Shown here in pieces: positions 6,531 through 7,322 of a stretch of 7,322 nt of DNA. Within the stretch, counting starts at the first letter, position 1; the number at the start of each line of letters is the position of its first letter. The DNA comes from Kiritimatiellales bacterium (lineage in GTDB: Bacteria; Verrucomicrobiota; Kiritimatiellia; Kiritimatiellales; Pontiellaceae). Where the stretch lies: contig WFRA01000176.1 of assembly GCA_015486775.1 (NCBI GenBank), positions 1 to 7,322 of the forward strand, given 5' to 3'. The position numbers and the translations under genes are program-made. Under the pieces are notes generated by a model that did no database searches, was not told the DNA's origin, and saw only the letters and a list, made by a program, of their open reading frames with translations.

Positions 6531-6558
6531 TCCAACGAATTACAAGAAACACCGAATT
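6531..6558 (+). repeat. 28-bp CGAAT-type repeat, copy A
   Basis: Begins TCCAACGAATTACAAGAA and ends CCGAATT. The first 18 bases are identical to copy C at 6921-6948; overall 25 of 28 bases match. Copy B at 6583-6610 is the same element inverted, so A and B could fold into a hairpin across a 24-base spacer. Confidence 0.85.
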
Positions 6559-6582
6559 GTATAGCCTCCAAAACTTGACCCC

Positions 6583-6610
6583 TATTCGTTGCTTCATGTC
6601 ATTCGCTGGA
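6583..6610 (-). repeat. 28-bp CGAAT-type repeat, copy B (inverted)
   Basis: The reverse complement begins TCCAGCGAATGACATGAAGC and ends AACGAATA. It matches copy C at 24 of 28 positions and copy A at 22 of 28. Confidence 0.78.
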
Positions 6611-6649
6611 AAAATGCTTTGGTTGCAACCTGCGGAATAGGGACTCACA

Positions 6650-6699
6650 CCAAGCCACGGAGAAAGGGAAAACCTGGAGGGACGATGTCCCCATCGTCC
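6650..6699. repeat. 34-bp repeat with adjoining hairpin, copy 1
   Basis: CCAAGCCACGGAG starts and GGAGGGAC ends a 34-bp unit (6650-6683) that matches 6965-6998 at 28 of 34 positions. A perfect 8-bp stem GGACGATG/CATCGTCC (6680-6687 and 6692-6699) with loop TCCC follows and overlaps the unit's end. No T run follows, so it is not an intrinsic terminator. Confidence 0.8.
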
Positions 6700-6727
6700 G
6701 CGAGGCCGGCCGGTTTCCCCGGAGGTT

Positions 6728-6753
6728 TTATCACACCTAGCTAGGTGTGATAA
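6728..6753. repeat. Perfect 26-bp palindrome
   Basis: The half-site TTATCACACCTAG (6728-6740) is followed with no spacer by its exact reverse complement (6741-6753). The symmetry breaks on the next base on each side. It is not near a start codon: the nearest genes end 316 bp to the left and 290 bp to the right. It may bind a dimeric protein, or be the core of a dispersed repeat or insertion target. Confidence 0.95.
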
Positions 6754-6778
6754 TTGACTTTGCCCTTGTTCCGTGAGG

Positions 6779-6831
6779 AGCATCGCATTGACTGGGATGA
6801 GCAGGGGCGGTCGGGGAAGCGTTGCGATGCT
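6779..6831. repeat. 9-bp inverted repeat with 35-base spacer
   Basis: AGCATCGCA (6779-6787) pairs exactly with TGCGATGCT (6823-6831). The spacer is GC-rich. It belongs to the intergenic repeat block and could form the base of a larger RNA or DNA stem-loop. Confidence 0.6.
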
Positions 6832-6881
6832 GTGGCTTGGCCGGTTTCCACGGAGGGTACAGCACCGGAGTGGAATGCGGC

Positions 6882-6898
6882 TCTCCGCCCTGCGGAGA
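6882..6898. repeat. Short GC-rich hairpin
   Basis: TCTCCGC (6882-6888) pairs with GCGGAGA (6892-6898) across loop CCT. No T run follows. Just upstream, TTCCAC (6846-6851) and GTGGAA (6870-6875) form another weak inverted pair. Confidence 0.65.
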
Positions 6899-6920
6899 CC
6901 GTGTCCATGGATCTTGAAAC

Positions 6921-6948
6921 TCCAACGAATTACAAGAAGCAACGAATG
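6921..6948 (+). repeat. 28-bp CGAAT-type repeat, copy C
   Basis: Begins TCCAACGAATTACAAGAA, identical to copy A over 18 bases and 390 bp away from it. It ends AACGAATG. Confidence 0.85.
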
Positions 6949-6964
6949 GTTTCACACAAAGCCG

Positions 6965-7010
6965 CCAAGCCACGGAGGGAGGGGCATCTTGGAGGGACAG
7001 CATCCCTCCA
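6965..7010. repeat. 34-bp repeat with adjoining hairpin, copy 2
   Basis: The second copy of the CCAAGCCACGGAG...GGAGGGAC unit (6965-6998). Its hairpin differs from that of copy 1: TGGAGGGA (6990-6997) pairs with TCCCTCCA (7003-7010) across loop CAGCA. It lies about 30 bp beyond the tsaD stop. On the tsaD strand no T run follows, so it is not a standard terminator. Confidence 0.8.
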
Positions 7011-7042
7011 TTGCAGCCCGCATCCCGTGCCGGCGCTGTAGC

Positions 7043-7322
7043 CTATTTCCAGTCGGCGAGGCGCAGGTTGGGGTTTACGTCGCCGGGCTCGGCGGCACCC
7101 CGACCGAGGCGTACTTTTTCATGGGCCACGCCAGCAATCATGGCGGCGTTGTCGGTGCAGTAGGCCGGAGGGCTGAGTAGCAGCGGGATGCCGGTGGATT
7201 CCGAGAGCTGGGCGAGTTTTTCGCGCAGGCGCTTGTTCATCGAAACCCCGCCTGCGCAGGCAAAGCTCTTTACATCAAATTTTTCGAGCGCGCGTTCGAC
7301 GCGGAGGGTGAGCGCATCGCAG
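7043..7322 (-). CDS. tsaD: tRNA N6-adenosine threonylcarbamoyltransferase TsaD, C-terminal end (5' truncated by window)
   Basis: The last 92 residues are visible, ending at TAG (7045-7043). The diagnostic blocks are ACAGGVSMNKRLREKL, which matches the family AGGV-x-x-N-x-x-LR region, and YCTDNAAMIAG, whose Asp is a metal ligand in TsaD. TsaD transfers the threonylcarbamoyl group from threonylcarbamoyl-AMP to A37 of ANN-decoding tRNAs, with TsaB and TsaE, in the cytoplasm. The frame is open to the right edge, so the start lies outside. An internal ATG at 7240 is part of the AGGVSMNK motif and is not a start. The gene converges on the repeat block and has no visible tie to the catabolic cluster. 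Confidence 0.93.
   Translation of the reverse strand, partial: CDALTLRVERALEKFDVKSFACAGGVSMNKRLREKLAQLSESTGIPLLLSPPAYCTDNAAMIAGVAHEKVRLGRGAAEPGDVNPNLRLADWK

Larger units (their letters stand above)
6413..7042. other. 630-bp gene-free, repeat-rich intergenic region
   Basis: No reading frame here has a ribosome site, protein family likeness or the codon pattern of the neighbours. Nearly all of it can be assigned to short repeats and hairpins listed separately. A GC-rich stem CCCGCCT (6477-6483)/AGGCGGG (6497-6503) with a 13-base loop lies about 65 bp after the Gfo/Idh stop. It has no T run, so it is at best a weak terminator. Another repeated piece is GGCCGGTTTCC-N-CGGAGG, in slightly different forms at 6708-6725 and 6839-6856. 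Confidence 0.7.

Noticed and set aside
3918..7010. CRISPR array
   Set aside because: The repeats are few, unevenly spaced, partly inverted and imperfect, with no regular unique spacers and no cas genes.
6511..7180. Several open frames of 60-143 codons in the repeat block
   Set aside because: They are translations of repeat DNA in both directions, lack ribosome sites and overlap one another and the tsaD end.

Overview
The window is a GC-rich stretch of bacterial chromosome. It holds one small catabolic-looking gene cluster between two unrelated housekeeping-type genes that run off the ends. The left edge carries the last 65 residues of an NfnA-type flavin/iron-sulfur subunit (NADH-dependent ferredoxin:NADP+ oxidoreductase). 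The right edge carries the last 92 residues of TsaD (tRNA t6A modification). The NfnA end and the fumarate-reductase-like flavoprotein fit an anaerobic or fermentative way of life. The coding density and the short repeat-rich intergenic gaps resemble what I associate with PVC-superphylum bacteria such as Kiritimatiellota. That placement is a guess; nothing here proves it.

The central cluster is divergent. On the minus strand, reading right to left, are an XRE-type regulator with a C-terminal cupin sensor domain (4608-4060), a short-chain dehydrogenase (3870-3097), an alpha/beta-hydrolase esterase (3015-2200) and a large FAD protein of the fumarate reductase flavoprotein superfamily (2179-230). 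On the plus strand are a small cupin protein (4682-5146) and a Gfo/Idh/MocA-family dehydrogenase (5234-6412). The 73-bp gap between the regulator and the cupin gene holds two short dyads and a consensus -35 box, so both arms are probably controlled there. The set fits uptake-independent, cytoplasmic processing of a small acylated sugar-, cyclitol- or acid-like molecule: deacylation by the esterase, two NAD(P)-dependent oxidoreductions (SDR and Gfo/Idh), one flavin-dependent oxidoreduction, and a cupin as isomerase or accessory enzyme. The substrate cannot be read from the sequence.

The non-coding DNA is the other notable part. The gap 3871-4059 holds a large imperfect inverted repeat whose arms have a 9-bp period. 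The gap 5147-5233 holds a paired CGAAT/TCGAA motif. The 630-bp gap 6413-7042 has no convincing gene and is almost wholly made of short repeats: three copies of a 28-bp element, two copies of a 34-bp element each followed by a different hairpin, a perfect 26-bp palindrome and further hairpins. These look like dispersed intergenic repeat families of the host genome.
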